Assembly: GCF_042643485.1 (NCBI RefSeq)
Contig: NZ_JBHRSJ010000010.1
Coordinates: 1 to 64,000 of the forward strand
Direction: 5' to 3'
Origin: Azotobacter bryophylli
GTDB lineage: Bacteria > Pseudomonadota > Gammaproteobacteria > Pseudomonadales > Pseudomonadaceae
Length of the DNA: 64,000 nucleotides
In this document: positions 9,001-19,317 of the stretch, piece by piece
Layout: every line of letters starts with the position of its first letter
How positions within the stretch are numbered: the first letter of the stretch is position 1
Notes under the pieces: generated by a model
Databases searched by the model: none
Seen by the model: only the letters and a program-made list of their open reading frames with translations
What the model was told of the DNA's origin: nothing
Translations under genes and position numbers: made by a program

Positions 9001-9648
9001 ATGGCCAGCGAACGCCATTACTCAACTGCCGATCGTCTGCTGCTGCAAGCCGATGCCGCGTTGCGCACCCTGCTGCCCTTCAGCGGCAAGCCGTACCGCC
9101 CCTCGCCCGCGGTCACCGAGCCCGACTCCGAACTCGGCACCAATGAAGCCCGCCATGTCGCCGGTCTCATGCGGGTCAATCACACCGGCGAGGTCTGTGC
9201 CCAGGCGCTCTATCAAGGGCAGGCGCTGACCGCCAAGTTGCCGCACGTCCGTGATGCCATGGAGCAGGCAGCCAACGAGGAGGTCGATCACCTGGCCTGG
9301 TGCGAGCAGCGAATCCGCGAGCTCGGTAGCCATACCAGTGTGCTCAACCCGCTGTTCTATGGGCTCTCCTTCGGCCTGGGCGCGGCAGCCGGGATGATCA
9401 GCGACCGGGTCAGCCTGGGCTTCGTCGCAGCAACGGAGGATCAGGTCTGCAAGCACCTGGACGAGCACTTGAGCAAGCTGCCTGCGACGGACCGGAAGTC
9501 CCGCGCCATCCTCGAGCAGATGCGCACCGACGAGCAGCAGCACTCCACCACCGCCATCGAAGCCGGCGGAATCCGCTTCCCGGCACCGGTGAAGTTCGGC
9601 ATGAGCCTGCTGTCGAAGGTGATGACCAAGACCACCTACCGGATCTGA
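9001..9648 (+). CDS. coq7: 3-demethoxyubiquinol 3-hydroxylase (Coq7)
   Basis: Di-iron hydroxylase that carries out the penultimate hydroxylation in ubiquinone synthesis. 215 residues with the two carboxylate-bridged iron motifs EEVDH and DEQQH, plus the family N-terminal part MRVNHTGEVCAQALYQGQ. The start at 9001 has GGAGG 4 nt upstream; the longer frame from 8902 is not needed. A strong terminator follows at 9675. Confidence 0.93.
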   Translation: MASERHYSTADRLLLQADAALRTLLPFSGKPYRPSPAVTEPDSELGTNEARHVAGLMRVNHTGEVCAQALYQGQALTAKLPHVRDAMEQAANEEVDHLAWCEQRIRELGSHTSVLNPLFYGLSFGLGAAAGMISDRVSLGFVAATEDQVCKHLDEHLSKLPATDRKSRAILEQMRTDEQQHSTTAIEAGGIRFPAPVKFGMSLLSKVMTKTTYRI

Positions 9649-9674
9649 ATCCTTCCCGGAGGCTCGGGGCAAAA

Positions 9675-9706
9675 ACGACAAAGGGCGCCGAGGCGCCCTT
9701 TGTCGT
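9675..9706. terminator. strong hairpin between convergent coq7 and speD
   Basis: Perfect 15-bp arms (9675-9689 and 9692-9706), preceded on the plus strand by A5. It sits in the 75-bp convergent gap and can terminate both transcripts, although no long T run follows on the plus strand. Confidence 0.8.
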
Positions 9707-9723
9707 GCATGAGGCAGCCGAAC

Positions 9724-10512
9724 TCAGTGCGGCATGTTCCGCGCGTAGAAGATCTCCAGCATCTCGTGGCGCAGACGCTCCTCCACCTGCTTGCGCTGCT
9801 CGGCGGACAGGTTGCGGGTGGCGTCGCCGAACAGGTAGTTATCTAGGTCGAAGTCCTTGAGCAGCATCTTGGTGTGGAACAGGTTTTCCTGATACACGTT
9901 CACGTCGGTCATCTGGTAGGCCGAACGGGTATCGGCAGACAGGTACTTCTGGATCGAGTTGATCTCGTGATCGATGAAGTGCTTGCGCCCCTCCACGTCG
10001 CGGGTGAAACCACGCACCCGGTAATCGACGGTGACGATGTCCGAATCGAACTGGTGGATCAGGTAGTTAAGCGCCTTCAGAGGGGAAATCACGCCACAGG
10101 TGGACACATCGATATCCACCCGGAAAGTGGCGATGCCGTCGACCGGATGGATTTCCGGGTAGGTGTGCACGGTGATGTGGCTCTTGTCCAGGTGCGCCAG
10201 GATGGTCTCCGGCCCCGGCGACTCCTCGATCTGGCTCTCGGTCGGCTCGACCGGCTGCTCGGAGATGAGGATGGTCACGCTGGCGCCCTGCGGATCGTAG
10301 TCCTGCCGGGCAATGTTCAGCACGTTGGCGCCAATGATATCGACAACATCGGTGAGAATCTGGGTCAGGCGCTCGGCATCGTACTCTTCGTCGATGTACT
10401 GGACGTAGGCCTGCTGGTCTTCCGGCGTTTTCGCGTAGCAGATGTCGTAGATGTTGAAGCTCAAGGTCTTGGTCAGATTGTTGAACCCATGGAGCTTGAG
10501 TTTGCTTTTCAC
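9724..10512 (-). CDS. speD: S-adenosylmethionine decarboxylase proenzyme
   Basis: Provides decarboxylated SAM for spermidine synthesis. The 262-residue protein is the gammaproteobacterial class 1A form. The self-cleavage site is in LDKSHITVHTYPE: cleavage before Ser111 gives the pyruvoyl cofactor of the alpha chain. No frameshift or missing catalytic residue is seen. Confidence 0.95.
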   Translation of the reverse strand: MKSKLKLHGFNNLTKTLSFNIYDICYAKTPEDQQAYVQYIDEEYDAERLTQILTDVVDIIGANVLNIARQDYDPQGASVTILISEQPVEPTESQIEESPGPETILAHLDKSHITVHTYPEIHPVDGIATFRVDIDVSTCGVISPLKALNYLIHQFDSDIVTVDYRVRGFTRDVEGRKHFIDHEINSIQKYLSADTRSAYQMTDVNVYQENLFHTKMLLKDFDLDNYLFGDATRNLSAEQRKQVEERLRHEMLEIFYARNMPH

Positions 10513-10736
10513 CGTTTCAAAACTCTCTGTCGATGCGGCCCCGCCGCGTGATTGGGCATGCCCGTCGGATGCCGGGATGGCATCCGCGTAGGACGAGTGA
10601 CACCTCTTCGCTTTGGCGATTGTGGTTGTGCCGTTCGGGGATGCGACGCCCCGGAAAATGGGGGCGAATTATGCAGAGCTATGGGCCGGGATGCCAGCAT
10701 TTGCGCTGTTTTCGCCGAGATTCCCGAGGAGCGTCC

Positions 10737-11159
10737 TCAGCCCAGTTCGACAATTTCGTAATCGTGGCTGATCTCGACACCCGCGCGGCCGAGCATGATG
10801 GAAGCGGAGCAATATTTCTCGGCGGACAATTCCACCGCACGTTTGACTTGCGCCTCCTTCAGTCCGCGCCCCTTGACCACGAAATGCAGGTGGATCTTGG
10901 TGAACACCTTGGGCTCCTCGCCGGCACGCTCGGCCTCGAGGAAGGCCTCACAACTCTCTACCGGCTGGCGCGACTTCTTCAAGATGCTGACCACGTCGAA
11001 GCTGGAACAACCGCCCAGACCGATCAGCATCATCTCCATCGGCCGGATGCCGAGATTGCGCCCGCCATTCTCGGGCGGTCCGTCCATGACCACGGCATGG
11101 CCGCTGCCGGACTCGCCGATAAACAGGGCCTCTCCGGCCCACTGGATACGTGCTTTCAT
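10737..11159 (-). CDS. OsmC family peroxiredoxin-like protein
   Basis: 140-residue thiol protein of the OsmC/Ohr superfamily, YhfA-like subgroup. The two redox cysteines are visible: Cys51 in GLGGCSSFD and Cys117 in EKYCSAS. The ATG at 11159 (MKARIQW...) is preferred over a start 108 bp upstream. Divergent from vfr, as in P. aeruginosa. Function of this subgroup is not well defined; hydroperoxide reduction is the family role. Confidence 0.85.
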   Translation of the reverse strand: MKARIQWAGEALFIGESGSGHAVVMDGPPENGGRNLGIRPMEMMLIGLGGCSSFDVVSILKKSRQPVESCEAFLEAERAGEEPKVFTKIHLHFVVKGRGLKEAQVKRAVELSAEKYCSASIMLGRAGVEISHDYEIVELG

Positions 11160-11252
11160 CACCAGACTCCCCGCTAAAAATGCCGCGGATTCTATCACAG
11201 CGCACCCAGCAGGGCCGCGGACTCGGGGGCTTGGGAAAAGATGCCGGGCAGA

Positions 11253-11268
11253 TGTTCGTTCCGTCACA
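11253..11268 (+). promoter_or_regulatory. possible CRP/Vfr box upstream of vfr
   Basis: The 16-mer has a perfect right half TCACA and a left half TGTTC instead of TGTGA, with 6 nt between. It lies about 130 bp before the vfr start. P. aeruginosa vfr is autoregulated, so a Vfr site is plausible, but one half-site is weak. Confidence 0.3.
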
Positions 11269-11396
11269 AATCGGACTCAAGATGGCACGGGCGTCTGTTA
11301 AGCTGCCGCCCGATTACTGGCACACTTGGGCCCATTACAAGAAACGCGTTCAATCTTGAACAAGGGACCAAATTCATCCATTCAGGGGACACCGGC

Positions 11397-12041
11397 GTGG
11401 TTGCTATCACCCTAACACCCAAGCACAACAACCTCGACAAATTGATGGCCCACTGCCATCGCCGTCGCTACACTGCGAAGAGCACCATCATCTATGCAGG
11501 CGATCGGTGCGAAAGCCTGTTCTTCATCATCAAGGGCTCGGTCACCATCCTGATCGAGGATGACGATGGCCGCGAGATGATCATCGCCTACCTGAATGCC
11601 GGGGACTTCTTCGGCGAAATGGGACTCTTCGACAAGGAAGGCAGCGAAAAGGAGCGCAGCGCCTGGGTCCGGGCCAAGACCGAATGCGAAGTAGCGGAGA
11701 TCAGCTACGCGAAATTCCGCGAACTGGCCCAGCAGGACCCGGAGATCCTCTACTCCCTCGGCCGGCAGATGGCCGACCGCCTGCGCAACACCACCCGCAA
11801 GGTCGGCGACCTGGCTTTCCTCGACGTCACCGGCCGCGTGGCACGCACCCTGCTGGACCTGTGCAAGCAACCCGACGCCATGACCCATCCCGACGGCATG
11901 CAGATCAAGATCACCCGCCAGGAAATCGGCCGCATCGTCGGCTGCTCGCGGGAAATGGTCGGCCGCGTATTGAAGAGCCTGGAAGAACAGGGGCTGGTCC
12001 ACGTCAAGGGCAAGACCATGGTGGTCTTCGGCACCCGCTAG
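11397..12041 (+). CDS. vfr: cAMP-activated global regulator Vfr (CRP family)
   Basis: Transcription factor controlling carbon and virulence genes in Pseudomonas. A GTG start at 11397 gives MVAITLTPKH..., 214 residues, the same length as P. aeruginosa Vfr. The cyclic-nucleotide domain contains GDFFGEMGLF and the following ERSAWVRAKT segment; the C-terminal helix-turn-helix is in ITRQEIGRIVGCSREMVGRV. Residues match Vfr almost throughout from my memory of that protein. Confidence 0.95.
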   Translation: MVAITLTPKHNNLDKLMAHCHRRRYTAKSTIIYAGDRCESLFFIIKGSVTILIEDDDGREMIIAYLNAGDFFGEMGLFDKEGSEKERSAWVRAKTECEVAEISYAKFRELAQQDPEILYSLGRQMADRLRNTTRKVGDLAFLDVTGRVARTLLDLCKQPDAMTHPDGMQIKITRQEIGRIVGCSREMVGRVLKSLEEQGLVHVKGKTMVVFGTR

Positions 12042-12186
12042 CCATTGCCGCACGACGCGCTGCGTGCCTTGCGCACCCAAGCCGCGCCGAGCGCCCGAAC
12101 CGCTGCCGGGAGACGACTCAGCCTCGTGGTCGTCCCGGCCGGCAGTTCCCTCCCCAAAATAGCCCCCGCAGTCGCCCCTTACGAAC

Positions 12187-12983
12187 TCAGCCGGGAAAGA
12201 ACAGCCGGCGCAGCTCGGCGCCCGGATTCTCCGCCCGCATGAATGCTTCGCCGACCAGGAAAGCGTAGACGCCGCTGATTTCCATCAGCTCCACGTCGGC
12301 ACGGGTGAGGATGCCGCTCTCGGTGACAACCAGGCGATCCCTGGGAACCCTGGGCAGCAGATCGAGGGTGGTTTCCAGGCTCACATCGAAGGTGTGCAGA
12401 TTGCGATTGTTGATGCCGAGCAGCGGCGTCTCCAGCTGCAGGGCGCGCTCCAGCTCGGCGCCGTCGTGCACCTCGACCAGCACGTCCAGCCCCATGTCCT
12501 TGGCCGTCGCGGCCAGCTCGCGCATCTGTCCGTCCTCCAGACAGGCGGCGATCAGTAGCACACAGTCGGCGCCGAGCGCGCGCGCCTCGACCACCTGGTA
12601 GGGGTCGATGAGGAAATCCTTGCGGATCACCGGCAGTTGGCAGGCTGCGCGGGCCTCTTGCAGATAGGCGTCGCCGCCCTGGAAGAAGTCCACGTCGGTC
12701 AGCACCGACAGGCAGGTCGCCCCGCCCTCCTCATAGCTCCTGGCGATCTCGGCGGGAACGAAGTGCTCGCGCAGCACGCCCTTGCTCGGCGAGGCTTTCT
12801 TGACCTCGGCGATTACCGCCGCCTGCTTGCGCGCAGCCTGCACCTGCAGGGCACGGGCGAAGCCGCGCGGGGCGTCGGCGGCACGCGCCAGGGCCTCGAC
12901 CTCGGCGAGGGGCGCGCGGGCACGGCGCTCGGCGACTTCCTCGACCTTGCGGGCGACGATCTTTTCCAGAACGGTGGGCAGGC

Positions 12984-12987
<4 letters not shown>
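12187..12987 (-). CDS. trpC: indole-3-glycerol phosphate synthase
   Basis: Ring-closing step of tryptophan synthesis. 266 residues, a single (beta/alpha)8 barrel with the motifs KKASPSKG, VLTDVDFFQG, IRKDFLID, GINNRNLHTF and VTESGI. Starts at GTG 12987 inside the last codons of trpD (4-bp GTGA overlap), so translation is coupled. Last gene of the trpGDC operon. Confidence 0.95.
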
Positions 12988-14029
<1,042 letters not shown>

Positions 14030-14030
<1 letters not shown>

Positions 14031-14623
14031 CAGCGCACGCCTCCGCTCTGCTTGAGGAAGTTGGCGAACAGCTCGTGCCCCTGCTCGGTCAGGATCGACT
14101 CCGGATGGAACTGCACGCCCTCGATGTTCAGGGTCTTGTGCCGCAGCCCCATGATCTCGTCCACCGCACCGTCCTCGAGCTGGGTCCAGGCGGTGATTTC
14201 CAGGCAATCCGGGAGGGTTTCGCGCTTGACCACCAGGGAGTGGTAGCGGGTCACGGTCAGCGGGTTGTTAAGCCCGGCGAACACGCCCAGGTCGCGGTGG
14301 AAGACCGGGCTGGTCTTGCCGTGCATGGCCACCCGCGCGCGCACCACGTCGCCGCCGAAGGCCTGACCGATACTCTGGTGGCCGAGGCAGACGCCGAGGA
14401 TCGGCAGCTTGCCGGCGAAATGCTTGATGGCCTCCAGCGACACCCCGGCCTCGCTGGGGGTGCAGGGGCCGGGCGAGATCACCAGGCGCTCGGGCCGCAG
14501 AGCCTCGATCTCAGCGATGCTCAGCTCGTCGTTGCGGATCACCTTGACGTCCGCACCCAGCTCGCCCAGGTAGTGCACCACGTTGTAGGTAAAGGAATCG
14601 TAGTTGTCGATCATCAGCAGCAT
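14030..14623 (-). CDS. trpG: anthranilate synthase glutamine amidotransferase subunit
   Basis: Supplies ammonia to TrpE for anthranilate formation. 197 residues, class I amidotransferase with oxyanion motif SPGPCTPSEAG, the nucleophile elbow GVCLGHQS and the His-Glu pair in VQFHPES. First gene of trpGDC; trpE is not in the window, as expected for Pseudomonas where trpE lies upstream, sometimes separated by other genes. Confidence 0.95.
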
Positions 14624-14922
14624 CAGGCGTAACCCCTTCTATTTGACTGCCCTGGATATAAAGGGCGTGACTCGTACCGCTTATTCGCCCGCTCGGTCCT
14701 TCGCCGATCGGCGATCGGAGAACAGCGGCATGCAGTCCGGCAAACCGGTTGAGAGGAGGATCAGCTACGCCAACGCCAGCGGGCGTGTGCCTTGATGACG
14801 CGCATGAGGAGGGTGGAGGAAATCACGGATAGTCTCGCTTTGCTCTCGGGGCACAGTAGCCCAGCCCAGGCTTGCCGCGCAATATTACTACGCCGAGGCC
14901 GCCGCGCGGCGGGCGGGAACCG
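14624..14922. other. 299-bp region between trpG and the PAS gene
   Basis: It should contain the promoter of trpGDC on the minus strand. Small palindromes occur near 14700, but I recognise no gene, leader peptide or attenuator. Confidence 0.45.
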
Positions 14923-15729
14923 TCAGGCGCGCCCGACCGCCCGTTCGGTGATCACGCCTTCCAGCCCCAGCACCTCGCCGCTTTCCGAAAAGATGCCGCA
15001 ACCGCGCTCGAGCACCGGCTTGAGGCTGCCGTCGGCGCAGAGCAGGCGATAGTCGAAGGCGAACGGCCGGCGCTCGTCCAGCCCGGCCTGCACCTCGCAC
15101 CAGACGTGCTCGCAGTCTTCCGGGTGGATCAGGCTGTGGAAGCTCAGGCGCTGGCTGTCGATCAGATCCTCCGCGCGATAGCCGGTCAGCTCCAGGCAGC
15201 CGGCGCTGACGTACTCCATGTTCCACAGGCGGTTGTTGCGGCAGCGATAGACCATCGCCGGCAGGGCGTCGAGCAGGTTGCTCAGGCTGCGGTGGCTGGC
15301 CTGCAGGGTCTGGCGGTGCTGCATCTGCTCGCTGATATCGCCCAGGCTGGCGACGAAACCCTCGCCATGCCGGCGCAGGCGCACCTCGACCCAGCGCAGC
15401 GCACCGCCGCGACCCAGATAGCGGAAGATCTCCACGCACGGCTGCACCTCGGCGACGCCGCGCAGGTCCTGCAGGCACTGCTGCCAGCGCGGCCGATCCT
15501 CGGGGTGCAGGTATTCCTCGTGCGGCCGCTGCAGGCACTGCCGCGTGCGGTAGCCGGTCAGCGTTTCCCAACCGGCGCTCAGCCGGCTCATGCGGCCCTC
15601 ACCGTCCAGGCGCACCAGCGCCAGCGGCAGCTGATCGAGGCTGTCGCCCCAGCACTCCTCCCCCGACTCGCTGCAGGCCAGCCCGCAGAGCCGTCCGAGT
15701 CCCCGGAACCACTGGCGCAACGGCGTCAA
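14923..15729 (-). CDS. tandem PAS-domain protein without output domain
   Basis: 268 residues with two PAS folds, about 25-130 and 140-255; the sequence has PAS hallmarks such as GWETLTGYR, YLHPEDRPRW and LTGYRAEDLI, IHPEDCEHVW. No kinase, GGDEF, EAL or DNA-binding domain follows, so it is presumably a sensory partner. The start is a TTG at 15729 overlapping the stop of the response-regulator gene, with GGAG 8 nt upstream; the longer frame reads into that gene and is spurious. Third gene of an apparent kinase-regulator-PAS operon. Confidence 0.75.
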   Translation of the reverse strand: MTPLRQWFRGLGRLCGLACSESGEECWGDSLDQLPLALVRLDGEGRMSRLSAGWETLTGYRTRQCLQRPHEEYLHPEDRPRWQQCLQDLRGVAEVQPCVEIFRYLGRGGALRWVEVRLRRHGEGFVASLGDISEQMQHRQTLQASHRSLSNLLDALPAMVYRCRNNRLWNMEYVSAGCLELTGYRAEDLIDSQRLSFHSLIHPEDCEHVWCEVQAGLDERRPFAFDYRLLCADGSLKPVLERGCGIFSESGEVLGLEGVITERAVGRA

Positions 15730-16403
15730 GACAGCGACTCCGCGGCACCCGCCCGGCGCTCGACGAAACCGCCGCGATGGGCCCAGGCGGCCAGCTCCAG
15801 GCGCGAATGCAGATTGAGCTTGCACAGCAGGTGGCGGACATGCACTTTCACGGTGCCATCGCTGATGCCCAGCTCGCGGGCGATCAGCTTGTTGCTCAGG
15901 CCCGCGGCGATCAGCGCCAGGGTCTGCCGCTCGCGCTCGGTCAGTTCGCCCTCGCCGTCGCATTCCGGACGCCGCGGCGGCGGTGGAGTGTCGATGGAGA
16001 GCAGGCCGGTGAGACTCGGATCGAGGGTCACCCGCCCCTTGCGGCAGCCGAGCAGATAGCCGACCAGCTGCTCCGGTTCGCTGTCCTTCAGCACGTAGCC
16101 GTCGGCCCCCGCGCGCAGGGCGGCCAGCAGATCGTCCTGGCGGTCGGAGGCGGTGAGCACCACCACCAGGCTGTCCGGCACCAGCGGCTTGAGCCGCGCC
16201 AGGGTTTCCAGGCCGCTCAGCCCGGGCATGTGCAGATCCAGCAGGATCAGATCCGGCGCCAGCTGCCGGGCCAGCTCGATGCCTTCCTGGCCGCTGCTGG
16301 CCTGGCCGATCACGGTCAGGCCGTCCTCGGCGTTGAGCAGCTCGGCCAGGCCGCGCCGCAGCAGCTTGTGGTCGTCGATCAACAGCAGGCGGGTCTCGTT
16401 CAT
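15726..16403 (-). CDS. NarL/FixJ-family response regulator
   Basis: 225 residues: receiver domain with phosphoacceptor Asp56 in LILLDLHMPG, Lys in VLKDSEP, and a C-terminal LuxR-type helix-turn-helix in LTERERQTLALIAAGLSNK. The start overlaps the kinase stop by 4 bp (ATGA), so the two are a translationally coupled pair. Targets unknown; its position divergent from tmm makes the TMA genes one candidate. Confidence 0.85.
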   Translation of the reverse strand: MNETRLLLIDDHKLLRRGLAELLNAEDGLTVIGQASSGQEGIELARQLAPDLILLDLHMPGLSGLETLARLKPLVPDSLVVVLTASDRQDDLLAALRAGADGYVLKDSEPEQLVGYLLGCRKGRVTLDPSLTGLLSIDTPPPPRRPECDGEGELTERERQTLALIAAGLSNKLIARELGISDGTVKVHVRHLLCKLNLHSRLELAAWAHRGGFVERRAGAAESLS

Positions 16404-17572
16404 GCTCCCCTCCATTGCAGGCGGATGCGCGTGCCCTGCGGCACGGCGGCGCCGATCTCTAGTCGTGCGCCGATGGTGGCGGCGCGTTCGCGCATGATGC
16501 GCAGGCCGTAATGGCTGTCCTCCGGCAGTTGTGCCGGCAGGCCGACGCCGTCGTCCTCCACCAGCACCTCGACGCCCTCGCCCTCCGGCTCGTGCAGGAG
16601 CACGCGCACCTGCCGCGCCTGGGAATGGCGTACCGCGTTGGCCAGCGCCTCGCGCACCACCTGAAGGATCTGCAGCTCGGCTTCGGGGTCGAGGCCGCCG
16701 TCGGAGAGGCGGTTGTCCAGCTCGAACACGCAACCGCTGCGCCGGGCGAATTCCTCCACCGAGGCCTCCAGCGCCTGGCGCAGGGAGCGGCCGTCCATGG
16801 TCAGACGCGCCGTGGCGATCAGCTCGCGCACCTGGCGATGCAACAGCTGCAGGGTGGCGCGCAGGTCGTCGAGCATCGCCGCGGCCTCGCCGGACTGCGC
16901 CGGGTCGTCGAGCACCCGTTGCAGGCGACAGGCGCGGATCTGCAGATAGCCGAGCTGCTGGGCCACGGTGTCGTGCAGCTCGCGGGACAGCATGCCGCGC
17001 TCGGCGGCCAGATCGCGGCGCTGCTGCTGGCGGCTCTCGGCCAGGGCCATGAAGGTCTCGCCGAGCACCCGGCCCACCTCGCGCACGGTATCGCGCTGGG
17101 TCGCCCGCGGCGGCCGGTGGAAATCCAGCAGCAGCGCGCCGGGCTCGCCGTTGCCGCCGCTGACTCCGCAGATCAGGCGCTTGCGTCCGGCGGCCAGGCA
17201 GCTGGCGCAGTTCATCAGGCAACCGGCGGCGGGCAATCGCTCGGGGCCGCCGCGCCGCGGGCACTCGGGAGTATCCGGGCACTCGCCGGGCATGCCCAAC
17301 TGGCGGTAAGCCCCCGGCTCGCCCCGGGACAGCAACAGCCAGGCCCGCTCGGCCGGCAGCTGACACTCAAGCGCGGTGAGCAGCTCCAGCAGGGGCGCCT
17401 CGCTGTCCGGCTGGCGCAACAGGCGCAACGGCAGCTCCATGAGCAGACGCTGACGGACGTCCCGTGCCAGTAAGCGACGCCAGGGCCACTGCCAGCCAGT
17501 GCTCGGATCGCTCAGCTGCACGCGATTGCCCCTCCGAAAAATGAGTCTTTGGCAAGCACGAGCAAGTTCCAT
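16400..17572 (-). CDS. cytosolic NarX-type sensor histidine kinase with cysteine cluster
   Basis: 390 residues if started at 17572 (a longer frame begins at 17656). HisKA_3 dimerisation domain with phospho-accepting His200 in SRELHDTVAQQ and a C-terminal HATPase with VVREALANAVRHS and VEDDGVGLP. No membrane segment is evident. The N-terminal sensory part has six cysteines in about 40 residues (98, 104, 118, 122, 125, 135), which could bind a metal or Fe-S cluster as in NreB-like sensors; spacing differs from NreB, so this is inference. First gene of the operon with the response regulator and PAS protein, divergent from tmm. Confidence 0.85.
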   Translation of the reverse strand: MELARACQRLIFRRGNRVQLSDPSTGWQWPWRRLLARDVRQRLLMELPLRLLRQPDSEAPLLELLTALECQLPAERAWLLLSRGEPGAYRQLGMPGECPDTPECPRRGGPERLPAAGCLMNCASCLAAGRKRLICGVSGGNGEPGALLLDFHRPPRATQRDTVREVGRVLGETFMALAESRQQQRRDLAAERGMLSRELHDTVAQQLGYLQIRACRLQRVLDDPAQSGEAAAMLDDLRATLQLLHRQVRELIATARLTMDGRSLRQALEASVEEFARRSGCVFELDNRLSDGGLDPEAELQILQVVREALANAVRHSQARQVRVLLHEPEGEGVEVLVEDDGVGLPAQLPEDSHYGLRIMRERAATIGARLEIGAAVPQGTRIRLQWRGA

Positions 17573-17853
17573 GCCCTTGCCCCGGGCAGGCCCGGCGGGC
17601 TCTGGCGAGCGGAAAATAAACTTACTTTCCTGGCGATAAAATCCGCACGGATGCACACTATCGGACCGGCATGCACCAGCACGATGCCACCCTCCCCGCC
17701 GCGAATGCCTTTTCCCAGTGCCCGAGCCGCCCCAAATGCGGCTACCCCGAACGGGGTATCTCCTCGAGGAGAGTTTCCGCGGCGCGCGGCTGTAATACCG
17801 TCATTCCCACCTCGAAATTTTCTTTCCCACGAAGAATTGTTAGGAGAATGACC

Positions 17854-19224
17854 ATGTCCACCCGTATCGCCATCATCGGTGCCGGCCCCTGCGGTCTGGC
17901 CCAGCTGCGTGCCTTCCAGTCCGCCAAGGCCAAGGGCGCCGAGATCCCCGAACTGGTGTGCTTCGAGAAGCAGAAGGACTGGGGCGGCATGTGGAACTAC
18001 ACCTGGCGCACCGGCCTGGACGAGAACGGCGAGCCGGTGCACGGCAGCATGTACCGCTACCTGTGGTCGAACGGACCCAAGGAATGCCTGGAGTTCGCCG
18101 ACTACACCTTCGACGAGCACTTCGGCCGGCCGATGGGCTCCTTCCCGCCCCGCGAAGTGCTGTGGGACTACATCAAGGGCCGCGTCGAGAAGGCCGGCGT
18201 GCGCGACTACATCCGCTTCAACACCGCCGTGCGCCACGTCAGCTTCGACCCGGCCAGCCAGCTGTTCACCGTCAGCGTGCACGACTACACGAAGAACGAG
18301 ACCTACTCGGAAACCTTCGACTACGTGGTCTGCGCCAGCGGCCACTTCTCCACCCCCAGCGTCCCCTACTTCCCGGGTTTCGAGAGCTTCGCCGGGCGCG
18401 TGCTGCACGCCCACGATTTCCGCGACGCGCTGGAATTCAAGGGCAAGGACGTGCTGATCGTCGGCGCCAGCTACTCCGCCGAGGACATCGGCTCGCAGTG
18501 CTACAAGTACGGCGCCCGCTCCATCACCAGTTGCTACCGCAATGCACCGATGGGCTACAAGTGGCCGGCCAACTGGGAAGAGAAGCCGCTGCTCAAGCGC
18601 GTCGAAGGCAGCACCGCCTACTTCGCCGACGGTAGCCACAAGCACATCGACGCGGTGATCCTCTGCACCGGCTACAAGCACCACTTCACCTTCCTGCCGG
18701 AAGAGCTGTGCCTGAAGACCGACAACCGCCTGTGGCCGCTGAACCTGTACAAGGGCGTGTTCTGGGAAGACAACCCGAAGATGATCTACCTGGGCATGCA
18801 GGACCAGTGGTACAGCTTCAACATGTTCGACGCCCAGGCCTGGTACGTACGCGACGTGCTGCTCGGCCGCATCGCCCTGCCGAGCAAGGAAGAGATGCAC
18901 GCCGAAGACCTGGCCTGGCGCGCCGAGGAGGAAACCCTGCAGAACGCCCAGGAGATGTTCGAGTTCCAGGGCAAGTACATCCAGCAGCTGATCGACGCCA
19001 CCGACTACCCGAGCTTCGACATCGCCGCGGTGAACAAGACCTTCCTCGAGTGGAAGCACGACAAGTACGAGGACATCATGGGCTACCGCAACAAGTGCCA
19101 CCGCTCGCTGATGACCGGCACCATGGCCACCCCGCACCACACCCCCTGGCTGGAAGCGCTGGACGACTCGATGGCCGCCTACCTCGCCGAAAAGCCGGAA
19201 GCCTCCCTCAAGGCCGCCAGCTAA
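17854..19224 (+). CDS. tmm: trimethylamine monooxygenase
   Basis: Flavin monooxygenase that oxidises trimethylamine to trimethylamine N-oxide using NADPH and O2; family members can also oxidise dimethylsulfide. 456 residues. FAD motif GAGPCG at 9-14, FMO signature FAGRVLHAHDF at 179-189, NADPH motif GASYSA at 204-209. Tyr207 coincides with the catalytic tyrosine described for Roseovarius Tmm. Start 17854 has AGGAG at 7 nt; the ATG at 17848 is too close to it. Next gene tdm uses the product, which supports Tmm over other bacterial FMOs. Confidence 0.9.
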   Translation: MSTRIAIIGAGPCGLAQLRAFQSAKAKGAEIPELVCFEKQKDWGGMWNYTWRTGLDENGEPVHGSMYRYLWSNGPKECLEFADYTFDEHFGRPMGSFPPREVLWDYIKGRVEKAGVRDYIRFNTAVRHVSFDPASQLFTVSVHDYTKNETYSETFDYVVCASGHFSTPSVPYFPGFESFAGRVLHAHDFRDALEFKGKDVLIVGASYSAEDIGSQCYKYGARSITSCYRNAPMGYKWPANWEEKPLLKRVEGSTAYFADGSHKHIDAVILCTGYKHHFTFLPEELCLKTDNRLWPLNLYKGVFWEDNPKMIYLGMQDQWYSFNMFDAQAWYVRDVLLGRIALPSKEEMHAEDLAWRAEEETLQNAQEMFEFQGKYIQQLIDATDYPSFDIAAVNKTFLEWKHDKYEDIMGYRNKCHRSLMTGTMATPHHTPWLEALDDSMAAYLAEKPEASLKAAS

Positions 19225-19235
19225 GAAGCGCCCCG

Positions 19236-19263
19236 GGTGGGTAACCACGCAGCGCGACCCACC
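19236..19263 (+). promoter_or_regulatory. inverted repeat upstream of the tdm promoter
   Basis: GGTGGGT (19236-19242) and ACCCACC (19257-19263) form 7-bp arms 14 nt apart, centred about 90 bp before the predicted tdm start of transcription. That is a usual place for a sigma-54 activator site, but the sequence is not an NtrC box. Confidence 0.3.
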
Positions 19264-19267
19264 ACCG

Positions 19268-19317
19268 GCCAGCCCCGGTACGGAAAACCCGTCGCGGTTT
19301 TTCGTACCGGGGCTGGC
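19268..19317. terminator. long hairpin between tmm and tdm
   Basis: Perfect 15-bp outer arms (19268-19282 and 19303-19317), extended inward by A/T and C/G pairs to a 6-nt loop. It probably ends the tmm transcript, and its right arm overlaps the -24 element of the tdm promoter, so read-through structure and promoter share sequence. Confidence 0.65.

Noticed and set aside
17573..17853. A sigma-54 promoter for tmm
   Set aside because: TGGCGATAAAATCCGC and CGGCATGCACCAGC were inspected, but GG to GC spacing is off by one in both, so no claim is made.
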